This document shows positions 46,221-56,927 of a stretch of DNA of 64,000 bases, one piece after another (the first letter of the stretch is position 1; the number at the start of each line of letters is the position of its first letter). The translations under genes and the position numbers were made by a program. The stretch is from JAPORK01 sp026710285 (lineage in GTDB: Bacteria > Pseudomonadota > Gammaproteobacteria > Pseudomonadales > Endozoicomonadaceae). Location: NCBI GenBank assembly GCA_965201045.1, contig OZ241746.1:434001-498000 (forward strand), given 5' to 3'. The notes beneath the pieces are model-generated. The model searched no databases, was not told where the DNA came from, and saw only the letters and a program-made list of their open reading frames with translations.

Positions 46221-46838
46221 ATGTCTTTATTAATAAACATTATAGTTATGTTAACCATCTTCAGTTATGTACTGAATGGTCATGGTCATGCAAAAAAAGA
46301 GCATTCTAACGTTATTACTTTTAAAAGCCATAAAAGTATCGTCAAGATTAATTGTGTAACGTTTACGGTAACAGAGGCGCGTGTAAACCCTTCCCAACCA
46401 AGTCATATTGAGTTAGGTAAACAGCTACCTCATTATCATTCAAATCCAATGAAATTAACAGTGCTAGCAGGTAGAAAAAGATCTAAAACTGTGGCAAGAT
46501 ATTTCAACTATCAAGTGGGTAAAAATAATACAGAAGGAGAGACTGTGCTCAGACTTAATTTTGTGGTCAGGGGAGCATTGGCATTTTTCCAAGATAATGC
46601 ATGCATTCATAAAGTTGCTGAGCTTAAAGATATTTTTATGGCGCAAGCATGGAATCCTGTAGTTTTCTCAAATGATTGGTTAGTCGGAGGAAAAAATTGT
46701 CTTTATAAGGGTCAATATGGCTATATCTTAAAAGTAAACTGCAAAGCTGACTATAACCCAAACAGACTATTCTGGTCATTAGAAAGACTAAAAAGTCCTC
46801 AGACTATTAATATAATGGCTAGGAATAATCATTGGTAG
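46221..46838 (+). CDS. Small secreted cysteine-containing protein, paralogue 3
   Basis: The 205-residue protein has a signal peptide at 1-24 (LINIIVMLTIFSYVLNGHGHA) and is nearly identical to paralogue 2 through about residue 88. It diverges in 90-110 and 140-170 (AQAWNPVVFSNDWLVGGKNC). The four shared cysteines are in INCVTF, DNACIHK, GKNCLY and VNCKADYNPNRLFWS. Variation concentrated in blocks beside conserved cysteines suggests surface loops under diversifying selection or exchange by recombination. It converges on the decayed Rhs 3. Confidence 0.75.
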   Translation: MSLLINIIVMLTIFSYVLNGHGHAKKEHSNVITFKSHKSIVKINCVTFTVTEARVNPSQPSHIELGKQLPHYHSNPMKLTVLAGRKRSKTVARYFNYQVGKNNTEGETVLRLNFVVRGALAFFQDNACIHKVAELKDIFMAQAWNPVVFSNDWLVGGKNCLYKGQYGYILKVNCKADYNPNRLFWSLERLKSPQTINIMARNNHW

Positions 46839-46879
46839 TAGGTTAGTTGTTGATGTGGTCAACCTTTTTATTACAACCC

Positions 46880-47006
46880 AGTTAAAAAACAGCATCTAAT
46901 TTAAATTCTTTTGAACATTTTTTACGTATACCTGTTGTCATTTTATCTCTCCAGTTCTGGATATATTATATACCTTAACTGGGTTGGTGAGTTTCAGGGT
47001 ACCACA
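46880..47006 (-). mobile_element. IS3-family remnant at the 3' end of Rhs 3
   Basis: The minus strand from about 47006 starts TGTGGTACCCTGAAACTCAC, plausible as an IS end. At 46941 it reads MTTGIRKKCSKEFKLDAVF and then a stop, the typical start of an IS3-type OrfA (KKFSKEFKLDAV). The rest of the IS is missing. It replaces the last 60 or so codons of the Rhs 3 tip that are present in Rhs 2. Confidence 0.7.
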
Positions 47007-50000
47007 TCACTATTTTTTTGTAATTTATCAATACAGCGGAATCAAGTTCACTGAAAAAAATATCCTGTATTCTGGCAGGATTTGCGGTAAGTGTAAAAGT
47101 AGGTACATGTGAAGAGGAAAAATCAGACATTAAATCTCTAAAAGCGGAGCGGTACCCGGAAAAATCAGTATTAATATTTCCTTTTGCACTTATTAGTGCG
47201 CTAAGTTTTTTTATACTCAAAGGTTTTTCTGTAAAATATGCTGAAGTAAAAGCAATACCAATATCTTCATCGTATAAGTTAAGCTTCGATTGTGCACCCT
47301 CTACATCACGAATACTCTGAAACAGAATTGTATCTCCAGATAAACCACCTCTTACAAGATTAAGATCATAAATTTGTACTTTTATGTTGAATTCTAAAGC
47401 TGAAAATTCTGATCTGCGAATAGCTGTAGTTCCCATTGATCCATATCTGGGACCCCTATTTATTAATGTGCTCTCTGCTTTTATACAAGACAAGCTATTA
47501 ATAATTCGTGACCCAAATACAAATGCAGTTGTACCCACTGCAATAGCAACTTGTAAAACATTAAGAATAGATGCTGCTTTATGTAGGGCTTTAGGAAAAA
47601 TATGTTTTTTATGAAAATTGTCTATTCCAGCCATCAGAGGTACTATAGCCATGGCAAAATTTTATAAACTAAAAGTTACACCAGTAATATTTGCTTCACT
47701 ACATAAAAGGCAAGTCATGGCAGTAACATCACTTAATGCAAATACAATACTGCATGCAATAATTTCCACCGATTTTTTATTGTGCTTATTATGACGAAGA
47801 GATTTGCTTAGTCCAAATGTACTTATATCGTCCATTACATCAAAAAAAGTATTGCCGATAGGATCTGTTTTCATCACTGGATTGTTGCTACAAAAAGCAT
47901 ATCCATCACCAAAAGAATCTTCACTCACAAAATAACGTTGTTGTGGGTTATACGTGCGATGACCTGCACCGAGGAATTGCCAACCGGTAACAGGATCTGT
48001 TGGTTGACCATCAAAACCATTTAAACTTTGTAAATAAAGGGGAGAAGAAGTCTTTTCAGCATGCCAAACCATTCCATAGGGGCTGTAGAGGTTACGCTGA
48101 CTTAATCTGTAAATACCATTTGCTGATTCTGTTTTTGTTAATATTCCAACCACGTCACCCTTGTAATTATGTTCTTCGTATTCATGTATAATATTATCAA
48201 TAGTCCGTGCTATACCCTGATAACCAATAGTATGTGTTTTTTCATTTTCAGTAAAAATTTTTTCATTGACTAATTGTTTTTTATGGTAAAAAAGATAACG
48301 TTTAGCTAATGTTGTTTTTTCCATGACTTCCAGACCACCGCCATCATAAGCATAAGAACTCTGTTTTCCGTCAGATTGTATTGTCTGAATTATTTGGTTA
48401 AATGCATTGTAAAATATATGATTACCTTCTCCATCTATAATCATATTGCCTGAAATATCATAATTGAAGTGATGCACAACTGGAATATTATGATTCCATA
48501 AGGTACTAATTGTTTGCAGACGTAAAGGAGTATTGACCTGATTATAACTATATACCATGGTTTTATTTAAGGTCTTTCCAGCAGCTAAATCCTGTGATGT
48601 TTCACTGACTCTGGCCAATCGGTTTAAACGGGTAAAAAAATAATTCTGTCTGGTAATAACAGGTGCTATTTTTACGTTTGCACCTTTAAATGCAGTATCT
48701 CTTGGACACAAAGGTAAGCCAGGAGAACTCTGACAATCCATTTGGGTAAGGTTATCAAGTTCATCATACTGATAATTTAAAACCGCAGACTGATTATCTT
48801 TTGCCTGTTGATCCAGTGTAATAATATTATTGTCTGCATCATAGGTAAATTGCCAGCGATAAATTAGCTGATAATTGAGTGTATCAGTTACTTCATTTTG
48901 ACGACCAAAGTTATCATAATGAATTCTCCTGTACATACCACTTCCATAATGAATACTCTCTCTGCGGGAAAAATTATCAAAAGCAACAGTATAGAGTGTC
49001 TGTATATGACCATTTGCAGGTATATAGTTTAACCTGGTAGTACGACCAAATTTATCCTGTGTTATTTTTGTAATGTTACCACTAATATCTGAACTCCCAA
49101 TATTTATCCGGTTATTATCGTAATACCATATCAGTTTATAATCAGGATAATCATTTTTTTCTGTATGAATTAATTTTTGTGGTAATCCGTACACCATACT
49201 GCCATGTCGTTGTGCCGGTTATATCTGTTTTTTTGATAAGTTGCCTTGTAATCGGGTCATAATCACTCTGTATGAGTATTTTATTATCTACATAACTGGT
49301 AACAGGCAGATCTATAAGATTATACTGCCATGAAAAAATATGACCTGATGGTTTTTTAATGGTAGTTGGCAGACCATTTTTAGTATAAGTAAAGAATGAT
49401 TTTTTAAGTTGCCTGTAACCAGGTTGTGCTTCTCCGGAGGCAGAAATTGCTTCTTTAAAGAACATCCGTTCACGTCCGGCATTATCAAAAATGACTTTTA
49501 CCTGCAATCCATTAGCCTTGGTAATAATGACCTGATTATGTCCAGGTGAAAAAAGGTATTGATAACGCTCTGTGGAAGCAAAAGAAGTACCTGTTGCAAA
49601 ATCTTTTTGTATCATGCGTCCAAAAATATCATAGTGATAACAGGTTCGGTTCTTTCCGGAAGGATCTGTGCGTGAAAGTATTTGGCTAGTAAGTAAGCTT
49701 GTGGTGACTGTCGAATGAAACTGCTTTTTTCCTTTTCCTAGTTCAGTGGCATCACGAGAAATTATCTGATAACCATCAACACTTTTTGTATAGTAATAGT
49801 CATGAATAATCGACTCTGGTGTTAAAGATGGGTTGGTTGTTCCGGTTAATATAATTTGTTTCGTTAATCCGTACGTCAATATATCATGGCGATCATGATA
49901 ATAATGAAATGTCGTTTGAACAAATTTATCTTTTGATTTTTTAACTTGATGATAAAGTATTAATGTATAACCATTACCGTTTAAATTAAATTGTTTACGA

Positions 50001-51652
50001 TAATAATTTAAGATGGTAACAGGTGCTTCTGTTGAAACAGCATGGGTTGAATAAAAAGTAATTGCTTCCGGTAAAAGAGTAAAAGGCAATCCTTTAGGTG
50101 TAACAGGACAGGCAGTATCACCCGTCAGAGGACAATACCGGGTTGTTGTTATACGTCCATAAGCATCTGTGCTGCTGATTACCCGTCCAAAATTATCATA
50201 TTTTCTACTCTGTGTAGTAACCGCTGATTTATCAGAAAAAGAACTCCACACTTTAGCCACCACTTTTAATGGGAAATTATAGGTGGAAGGTAATTCTTCA
50301 AAACTCGTTTGTGCGCAACCATTTCTTAATTTGGTGCTACAGAAAAAATTTTCTGTTTCAGATAACAGAAAACCTGTATGATCACTAATAAGTTTGTTAT
50401 CAATAAGCAAATGATATTTATTATAGGTGTATACCTGTTTTAAAAGTCCATTGTCTTTAATTGTGTGGTATGTATAATTTACCGGGGCTTCAAACAAAAT
50501 GTCTCGTTTCACATTTTTTGTTATAGAAAGTCCTGCATTAAAACCAAGGTAATTGTGTTCATTAATGCTGGAATGTGAATAGGAGTAATTGGTTTTTATT
50601 ATCTGTCCTGTATCCGGCACTACTGCTTCGGTTGAGACAACACATAAAGACTGTGCTGGTTCTGATTTTATCGGAAGCTTCATATCAGTACAGTTAAAGA
50701 TGAATGTTTTTTCTAATCCTGTTGGATAGATAATTTTAGTCAAGTGCTTATTCTTATAGTGTAAGATAATTGTCGGGTTAACAGATTTATGTTGTGAGAG
50801 AAATACAATTTTATCAATATTTTTATTATGAATTTTAACTCGTACTATAACAGGTTTTTCATCACTATTACGATTAATAACATTCAGATAACCCCGCTCT
50901 CTTTTTAGTATTATATTATTTTTCTGATCATCAACAATTGACTGTAATAAGTGTGTGCCTTGTTGATAAATAAAGTTTACACCCCAGCCATTTTGTTGCT
51001 CCAGTCTGATTTCATATCCGTCATGTGACAGTGTTTCCCGTGAACCATTCGCATAAATAATAGTGAAATGACTACTTTTATCACCATCAATTTCAAAATT
51101 AGGAAGTTTATGATAAAGTGGATACCAGTGGTTCTCATCTTTTTTTTGCAGGTAAAAACTCTGTCCTTCTGACGTAGAGAGTTGGTCAGTTATCGGATTG
51201 AAATGAGTCAGATTCCAGCCCCATCCGGTTCCAAGTCCATCTAAATTAGCAGAGCTATTGCTATTATAATTGAGTTGTAAACTGATATTTGGTCCATGCC
51301 CAATATTGCTGATCATACGACCTAATTTAAAATAAGCAGTCATAACTCCTGTACGAGGATCGACTTCTGTCCCCCATAATTTAGAAAGATTAAAAGCATT
51401 TGACCATGGAGGAGAATTATTTTTTTCTTCATCATGTAAACTTAATTGTTTATCTTTTTTATTTACAGTTTGGTCAGTTTGATTGGTTAAAGTTTGTTGA
51501 TTGTTATTTTTTTGAATATTATGTGTTGATGAATTGTTTGTTTCATCCTTATAAATAAATGTAGCTACAGCATTTTGTATATAAAGAAGTAATGTGAAAC
51601 AGAATAAAATCATAATAAAAAAATTATGTGTTTTTTGATATCGTTTTTGCAT
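47007..51652 (-). pseudogene. Giant Rhs/YD-repeat protein 3, multiply damaged
   Basis: The start (ATG 51652), signal peptide and core are nearly identical to Rhs 2. Four lesions are visible against it. A 615-bp in-frame deletion joins at about 49392 (Rhs 2 positions 42735-43349 missing). A 2-bp deletion near 49190 shifts the frame after TTTWQYGV. An in-frame TAA lies at 47662-47664 in the tip. The 3' end is cut off by the IS3 remnant after VLINYKKI. The tip is related to that of Rhs 2 (the soluble half is almost identical) but has different membrane segments (SLRHNKHNKKSVEIIACSI). The gene is inactive but could donate tip or core sequence by recombination. Confidence 0.9.
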
Positions 51653-52203
51653 TATTATCAGCTCTTTAAAATATTGCAATTAATCTTTTAAAGTGAACCA
51701 CACCATACTAATACTATATTTACTGGTATGAAATCCTTTTTTTAGCAATTGTTTTTTAAGATTTAAATGTTGTTATCTGACAATTAAATCATTGGAAGGT
51801 TTTGATATGGATAATCAATTCATTGTTTAAATATGTGATTTATCATTTTGATTATGTTAGTTATCTTTTAAATAAATTAACTTAATAATCTTTGGATGTA
51901 TATTATAAAGATAAAAAGTGTGTACAAAATAAATTTATTGATTTTTAATAAATGATTGCAGTATAAAATCCTCGGTTTATTTTGTATTGTTGGAGTTGTA
52001 TAAAATTGAATAGTAAAACATTCCGTACAAAAATACAAATTTTTATGAATGATTTTTCTATGAGATGAAAAGAAATTATAATGAAAAAGTATTTAGGTTC
52101 AAGTTTAAATATAAATTATTTTAATAATTTTTCAGGGGTGCTTAGTAAAAGGATATTATCTGCTTTGTATTATTTTTTATAGTCGGATTACCTGCTATAA
52201 AGG
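51653..52203 (+). other. Control region of a lost fourth unit
   Basis: This is the same divergent AT-rich sequence as 45609-46180, continuing through the AGTAAAAGGATATTATCTGC block and CTGCTATAAAGG that precede each small gene by about 60 bases. The homology resumes for a few bases after the MITE (52451-52461, TATAAAGGCAACG) and then stops. The fourth small gene is therefore deleted, and this is the right edge of the array. Confidence 0.8.
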
Positions 52204-52204
52204 T

Positions 52205-52450
52205 CTGTCTCTTGTTCACATTTTTAAGCTCCGATTTTTATTTGCAGGTTTATCTTCTACTGAAGAATATACCAGTCTCTACTGAACGCATCGTAGGCTG
52301 AGCTTGTCAAAGCCCGGCTGCTGGCTGCTTTATACTTTCCAGGTTTCGACAAGCTCAGCCAACTGTTTTATGTCAAAAAGGCAGGTATATCAGTAACAGG
52401 CAACCTGCCAGGATAAAAATGAAAACCTAAAAAATGTGGCTAAGAGGGAG
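52205..52450. mobile_element. MITE with IS50-like ends and 9-bp target duplication
   Basis: The left end CTGTCTCTTGTTCACATTTT and the inverted right end CTCCCTCTTAGCCACATTTT belong to the family at 9463-9664. It is flanked by TATAAAGGT on the left and TATAAAGGC on the right (8 of 9 identical), the 9-bp duplication expected of IS50-type transposition. Inside are two inverted GGCTGAGCTTGTC/GACAAGCTCAGCC blocks. It is 246 bp long and has no ORF. Confidence 0.82.
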
Positions 52451-52641
52451 TATAAAGGCAACGTTTTCATGCTTGAGAATGAATGACTCAGGAATTCTCT
52501 GAGTAAAATCAGCCATTATTTCCTGAGTCTGCTTGTAACTCACTTGCTTATAGTTTGTTCGCCCAGCATGTTTGCAGTGCCATTCAAAAGACTGTAGACA
52601 GATGCTGACAACTTATCCGGATGCTATTAACTTAAGTTCTG
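52451..52641 (-). other. Short unidentified open stretch next to serC
   Basis: The minus strand has an open frame of about 50 codons (SFEWHCKHAGRTNYKQVSYK, then TQEIMADFTQRIPESF and ILKHENVAFI). It has no start codon and is bounded by the array edge and serC. It looks like the tail of a lost gene or transposase, and the family was not recognised. Confidence 0.35.
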
Positions 52642-53727
52642 TTATCCATGCCTCTTTTCAAAAGCTTTCATAAATTCAGCCAGAGCATTAACAGCCTCTT
52701 CATTAACACCATTGTAGAGACTGGCACGCATTCCTCCCTCTGATTTATGTCCTTTGATCTGACGTATTCCATTTTTTTCAGCTTCCTGAATAAACAGTGG
52801 ATCTAATGTAGAATCATGCAGATGAAAAGGTACATTGATAACAGATCGGTATTTGAAATGAATCTTGTTGCTATAGAAATCAGTACTATCAATTACTTCA
52901 TATAGTTTTGCTGATTTTTTGTAACTGAGCGCTTCCATCGCTTTAACACCACCATGTTTCTTTACCCACTGGAATGTCAGATTAGCTACATACCATGAAA
53001 ATGTAGGTGGTGTATTTGGCATTGATTTATATTCATCAATGATCTTGTAATTTAACAGGCTAGGACAAAATGACATTGCCTGATCCATAAAGTCATCACG
53101 AACAATCACTATTGTCATTCCGGCAGGCGCAATATTTTTTTGAACGCCTGCAAAAATAAGACCAAACTGATTAACGTCAAAGTCCTCCTGTAAAATACAG
53201 GAAGTCATATCTGCAACCAACGGAACGCCGTGAGTCTCTGGCACTGTAGGAAAACGAATGCCACTAACAGTTTCGTTAGGCGTATAAAAGACATATCCAG
53301 CTTCTTTAGAAAGCTGCCATTGCTCTTTTCTGGCAATACCCATAAATTGTGCCGAGTCTGTTTTAGCTACGATATTTACATTACAATATCGTTGTGCTTC
53401 TTTAGCTGCTTTTTCAGACCAGATGCCCGTGCAAAAATAATCAGCATTTTTATTCTTTCCGGAAAAGTTAAGCGGTATTGCAGCAAACTGAAATGAAGCT
53501 CCCCCTGCACAGAACAGTACTTTATAATTGGAAGGAATCGACATAATATCGCGCAAATTTTGTTCTGCTTCTTCCGCCGTTTCAATAAACTTGCTATCGC
53601 GGTGGCTGGATTCCATAACAGAATAACCACAATCCTTCCAGTCCAGCAGTTCATCCCGGATCTGTTCCAGTATCTCAACAGGCAATGCAGCGGGACCTGG
53701 TGAGAAATTATAAGTTCGTTTTGACAT
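52642..53727 (-). CDS. serC: Phosphoserine aminotransferase
   Basis: This 361-residue PLP enzyme serves serine and pyridoxal phosphate synthesis. It starts RTYNFSPGPAALPVEILEQI and has VLFCAGGASFQFAAIPLN. The PLP-lysine motif GVQKNIAPAGMTIVIV is present, and EGGMRASLYNGVNEEAVNAL lies near the C-terminus. Length is standard (360-362). It lies 107 bp downstream of gyrA on the same strand, an order found in Pseudomonas. Confidence 0.97.
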   Translation of the reverse strand: MSKRTYNFSPGPAALPVEILEQIRDELLDWKDCGYSVMESSHRDSKFIETAEEAEQNLRDIMSIPSNYKVLFCAGGASFQFAAIPLNFSGKNKNADYFCTGIWSEKAAKEAQRYCNVNIVAKTDSAQFMGIARKEQWQLSKEAGYVFYTPNETVSGIRFPTVPETHGVPLVADMTSCILQEDFDVNQFGLIFAGVQKNIAPAGMTIVIVRDDFMDQAMSFCPSLLNYKIIDEYKSMPNTPPTFSWYVANLTFQWVKKHGGVKAMEALSYKKSAKLYEVIDSTDFYSNKIHFKYRSVINVPFHLHDSTLDPLFIQEAEKNGIRQIKGHKSEGGMRASLYNGVNEEAVNALAEFMKAFEKRHG

Positions 53728-53834
53728 ACTTCACCTGTAAATATTAATATTATAACAGTCGCTTTTATATTAACTCTGTGACCATTTCGATCAATATATT
53801 TTCAGGAAAACTAAACGACGTTAATTTTCGGTTT

Positions 53835-56417
53835 TTATGTTTCTGCTAACGTCTCACTATTGTTAACTTCCTCCTCCTCTTCTTCCTCTATCATATCTGG
53901 TTCTTCGATTCGGTCAACACCGACTAACTGTTCATTGCCCCGTACCCGGAGAAGACGTACCCCTTGTGTATTACGACCCATGACACGCACTTCATCAACC
54001 CGGGTGCGTATCAGTGTTCCCAGGTTAGAAATCAACATGATTTCTTCACCATCAAGTACCTGAACACCACCTACCATTGCACCATTACGATCATTACACT
54101 GCATGGCAATTACACCTTGTCCGCCGCGGTTTATTGTTCTGAAATCAGTTACCGGTGTACGCTTTCCATGACCGGACTCGCTTACAGTCAAAATTTGTGC
54201 ATTATCATCAGGAATAACCAAAGAGATGACTTCCTGTCCATCTTTTAAGCGTATTCCCCGAACACCTCTGGCTTGGCGTCCCATATCACGTACATCTGAT
54301 TCATGAAAACGAACCGCTTTACCTGCATTGGTTAATAACATAACATCGTTGTTACCATTAGTGATTGCAGCTTGTACCAGTGCATCCCCTTCATTCAGAC
54401 CAATGGCAATCAGCCCTGTAGATCGTGGTCTGGAAAATTGTGGCAGAGCCACCTTTTTTACTGTTCCAAAGCGGGTCACCATGAAAATATAGTGACCCTC
54501 AGTAAATGCTTCCACCGGAAGCATGGTAGTAATTTTTTCACCTTCATCCAGTGGTAAAAGATTAATCACCGGACGCCCACGGGAGATACGGCTGGCTTCG
54601 GGGATTTGATATACCTTCATCCAGTACATTTTTCCTTTACTGGAAAACAGAAGAATCTGCGTATGCGTGTTAGCTACCAACATATGCTCAACAAAATCTT
54701 CTTCTTTTAGCGCTGTTGCCGATTTACCTTTACCACCACGACGCTGTGACTGATATTCTGATAACGGTGTTGTTTTTGCATAACCACTATGAGAGAGAGT
54801 AACCACCATATCTTGTTCGTTAATTAAATCTTCAACCGTCAGATCATGTCGAGAACTTGTGATCTGAGTGCGACGATCATCACTGAACTCTTCCATCATC
54901 TGTTTTAGTTCTGTACGGATAACGTCAAGTAATTTTTCTGGATCTGCCAAAATTGATACCAGTTCTGCAATAATCAGTAGTAGTTCTTTGTATTCGGTGA
55001 TTAGTTTTTCATGCTCAAGCCCGGTTAAGCGATGTAGCCGCATATCTAAAATAGCTTTTGCCTGTTCAGGAGAGAAACGATAAATGCTACCATCAATACC
55101 ATAGATTACAGGTAAAGATTCAGGGCGACAAATATTTTTATCAGCACCATCAAGCATTTCCAGCACATAACCTGCACCCCACTCCTGGCGAATCAGTGTT
55201 TCCTGGGCTTCCTGAGAAGATTTTGAGGCTTTAATTATCTTAATTACAGGATCAATATTTGATAAAGCAACCGCCAGACCTTCAAGAATATGCCCGCGTT
55301 GACGTGCTTTTCTTAATTCAAAAACAGTGCGGCGTGTGACCACTTCACGGCGGTGACGCACAAAGGCTTCAAGCATCTGTTTGAGGGTGAGTAGTTGCGG
55401 TCTTCCATCGACCAAAGCAACCATGTTAATACCAAAAACACTTTCAAGTTGTGTTTGTGTATAAAGATTATTTAATATCACTTCGCCAGATTCACCACGA
55501 CGCAGCTCAATGACAACACGCAGACCGTCTTTGTCTGATTCATCACGAATTTCAGAAATACCTTCAATTTTTTTATCTTTAATCAAAGCGGCAATTTTTT
55601 CTATCAGGCGTGCTTTATTTACCTGGTAAGGTAATTCAGTAATAATGATTTTTTGCCGTTTGTTATCTTCAATAACTTCTGCATTAGCACGAATATAAAT
55701 ACGTCCTTTACCTGTCCGGTAAGCAGATAATATGCCTGCACGACCGTTGATTGTTGCACCGGTAGGAAAATCTGGTCCGGGGATGTGTGTTAGCAACTCA
55801 TCAAAGGTAATTTGTGGGTTATCGATCAGCGCCAGACAGGCTGAAATAACTTCTTTTAAGTTGTGCGGTGGAATATTTGTAGCCATACCAACAGCAATAC
55901 CTGTAGATCCGTTGATCAGAAGATTAGGTATTTTTGTTGGCAGTACATCAGGAATTTGTTCGGTTCCATCGTAGTTAGGAACAAAATCAACGGTTTCTTT
56001 TTCAAGATCAGCCATTAATGCATGAGCTATTTTGGTCATACGAATTTCTGTATAACGCATTGCTGCAGCAGAATCACCGTCAACAGAGCCAAAATTACCC
56101 TGACCATCAACCAGCAAGTAGCGTAGTGAAAAATCCTGCGCCATACGTACAATAGTATCATAAGCAGCTGTATCACCGTGAGGGTGATATTTACCGATGA
56201 CATCCCCGACAACACGGGCAGATTTTTTATATGGTTTATTCCAGGCATTGTTAAGCTCATTCATTGCAAATAATGTACGGCGATGAACGGGCTTAAGCCC
56301 GTCCCGTACATCCGGCAAAGCCCTGCCAATAATGACGCTCATTGCATAATCAAGATAAGAGCGTTTTAATTCATCTTCGATGTTAACCGGGAGAATTTCT
56401 TTTTTTGTATCAACCAT
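53835..56417 (-). CDS. gyrA: DNA gyrase subunit A
   Basis: This 860-residue type II topoisomerase subunit introduces negative supercoils with GyrB. It has RALPDVRDGLKPVHRR, then HPHGDTAAYDTIVRMAQDFS in the quinolone-resistance region (Thr at the position of E. coli Ser83, as in wild-type Pseudomonas, and Asp at 87). The catalytic tyrosine is in AAAMRYTEIR. The GyrA box QRRGGKG lies before the C-terminal beta-pinwheel, and an acidic tail (IEEEEEEEV) ends the protein. No lesions are seen. Its promoter should lie in 56418-56700. Confidence 0.98.
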   Translation of the reverse strand: MVDTKKEILPVNIEDELKRSYLDYAMSVIIGRALPDVRDGLKPVHRRTLFAMNELNNAWNKPYKKSARVVGDVIGKYHPHGDTAAYDTIVRMAQDFSLRYLLVDGQGNFGSVDGDSAAAMRYTEIRMTKIAHALMADLEKETVDFVPNYDGTEQIPDVLPTKIPNLLINGSTGIAVGMATNIPPHNLKEVISACLALIDNPQITFDELLTHIPGPDFPTGATINGRAGILSAYRTGKGRIYIRANAEVIEDNKRQKIIITELPYQVNKARLIEKIAALIKDKKIEGISEIRDESDKDGLRVVIELRRGESGEVILNNLYTQTQLESVFGINMVALVDGRPQLLTLKQMLEAFVRHRREVVTRRTVFELRKARQRGHILEGLAVALSNIDPVIKIIKASKSSQEAQETLIRQEWGAGYVLEMLDGADKNICRPESLPVIYGIDGSIYRFSPEQAKAILDMRLHRLTGLEHEKLITEYKELLLIIAELVSILADPEKLLDVIRTELKQMMEEFSDDRRTQITSSRHDLTVEDLINEQDMVVTLSHSGYAKTTPLSEYQSQRRGGKGKSATALKEEDFVEHMLVANTHTQILLFSSKGKMYWMKVYQIPEASRISRGRPVINLLPLDEGEKITTMLPVEAFTEGHYIFMVTRFGTVKKVALPQFSRPRSTGLIAIGLNEGDALVQAAITNGNNDVMLLTNAGKAVRFHESDVRDMGRQARGVRGIRLKDGQEVISLVIPDDNAQILTVSESGHGKRTPVTDFRTINRGGQGVIAMQCNDRNGAMVGGVQVLDGEEIMLISNLGTLIRTRVDEVRVMGRNTQGVRLLRVRGNEQLVGVDRIEEPDMIEEEEEEEVNNSETLAET

Positions 56418-56927
56418 ATGCGTTTTTTAGCCCTTTAAAAAAGCAATCTTTTTACCATCCTGAGGCTATGAACTAAAGCCGGACTGGAAGCGTAATGAGT
56501 CAGCTATATTTTTAACTATATTTGCAGCTTTTCAGAATTAATCTCAACAACAGCAATTAAAGATGAGCTGTATTATCAATGCTTACGCAGATTCGTTATA
56601 TAAAATTTTCTGACATCTGCACTAAATCATATCATACTTCATAAAACACAGCAGGTTTTTAAGCTTATAAACAATAAATATTATTATAAATAAATATAAA
56701 AAATTATGATATATGTTATAGTAGCCGCTTTTTTTAGGATGTTTTAAAGTTAATCTGAGCAGAGTTGGGCTGCGATTCCGGGTTGTTTTTGTTAAACCGG
56801 AAAATAGTATCTGAACAATAAAGTGCAGTGTCTGTCAGGCTGTGAGTTTTTCTTCGGTGCTTTTTGTCTGGCTGCAATATTAAAGTTCCTGTACGTTCCC
56901 TGTACAGGATTTAATAACAAAGTGTTG
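56418..56927. other. Intergenic, gyrA upstream region
   Basis: This region lies between gyrA and the 3' end of the gene at 56928. It holds AT-rich DNA around 56640-56740 that could supply the gyrA promoter. A small inverted repeat at 56892-56911 (CCTGTAC and GTACAGG) just after the upstream gene may be a weak terminator without a strong T-tract. No gene is seen. Confidence 0.5.

Larger units (their letters stand above)
31570..52461. repeat. Tandem array: three Rhs plus small-gene units and a partial fourth
   Basis: Starts of the three small genes (31873, 39154, 46221) are spaced 7.28 and 7.07 kb apart, each followed by a convergent Rhs gene. Upstream regions of the small genes, the Rhs cores and the Rhs 5' regions are nearly identical between units, particularly units 2 and 3. 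After the third Rhs start (51652) the same divergent upstream sequence appears again, to about 52461, but no fourth small gene follows. This is a clear product of unequal recombination or serial duplication, with later divergence of the Rhs tips and the small genes. Confidence 0.92.

Noticed and set aside
31570..52461. CRISPR-like periodic repeats
   Set aside because: The repetition comes from 7-kb gene units and YD motifs inside genes. No short direct repeats with regular unique spacers were seen anywhere in the window.
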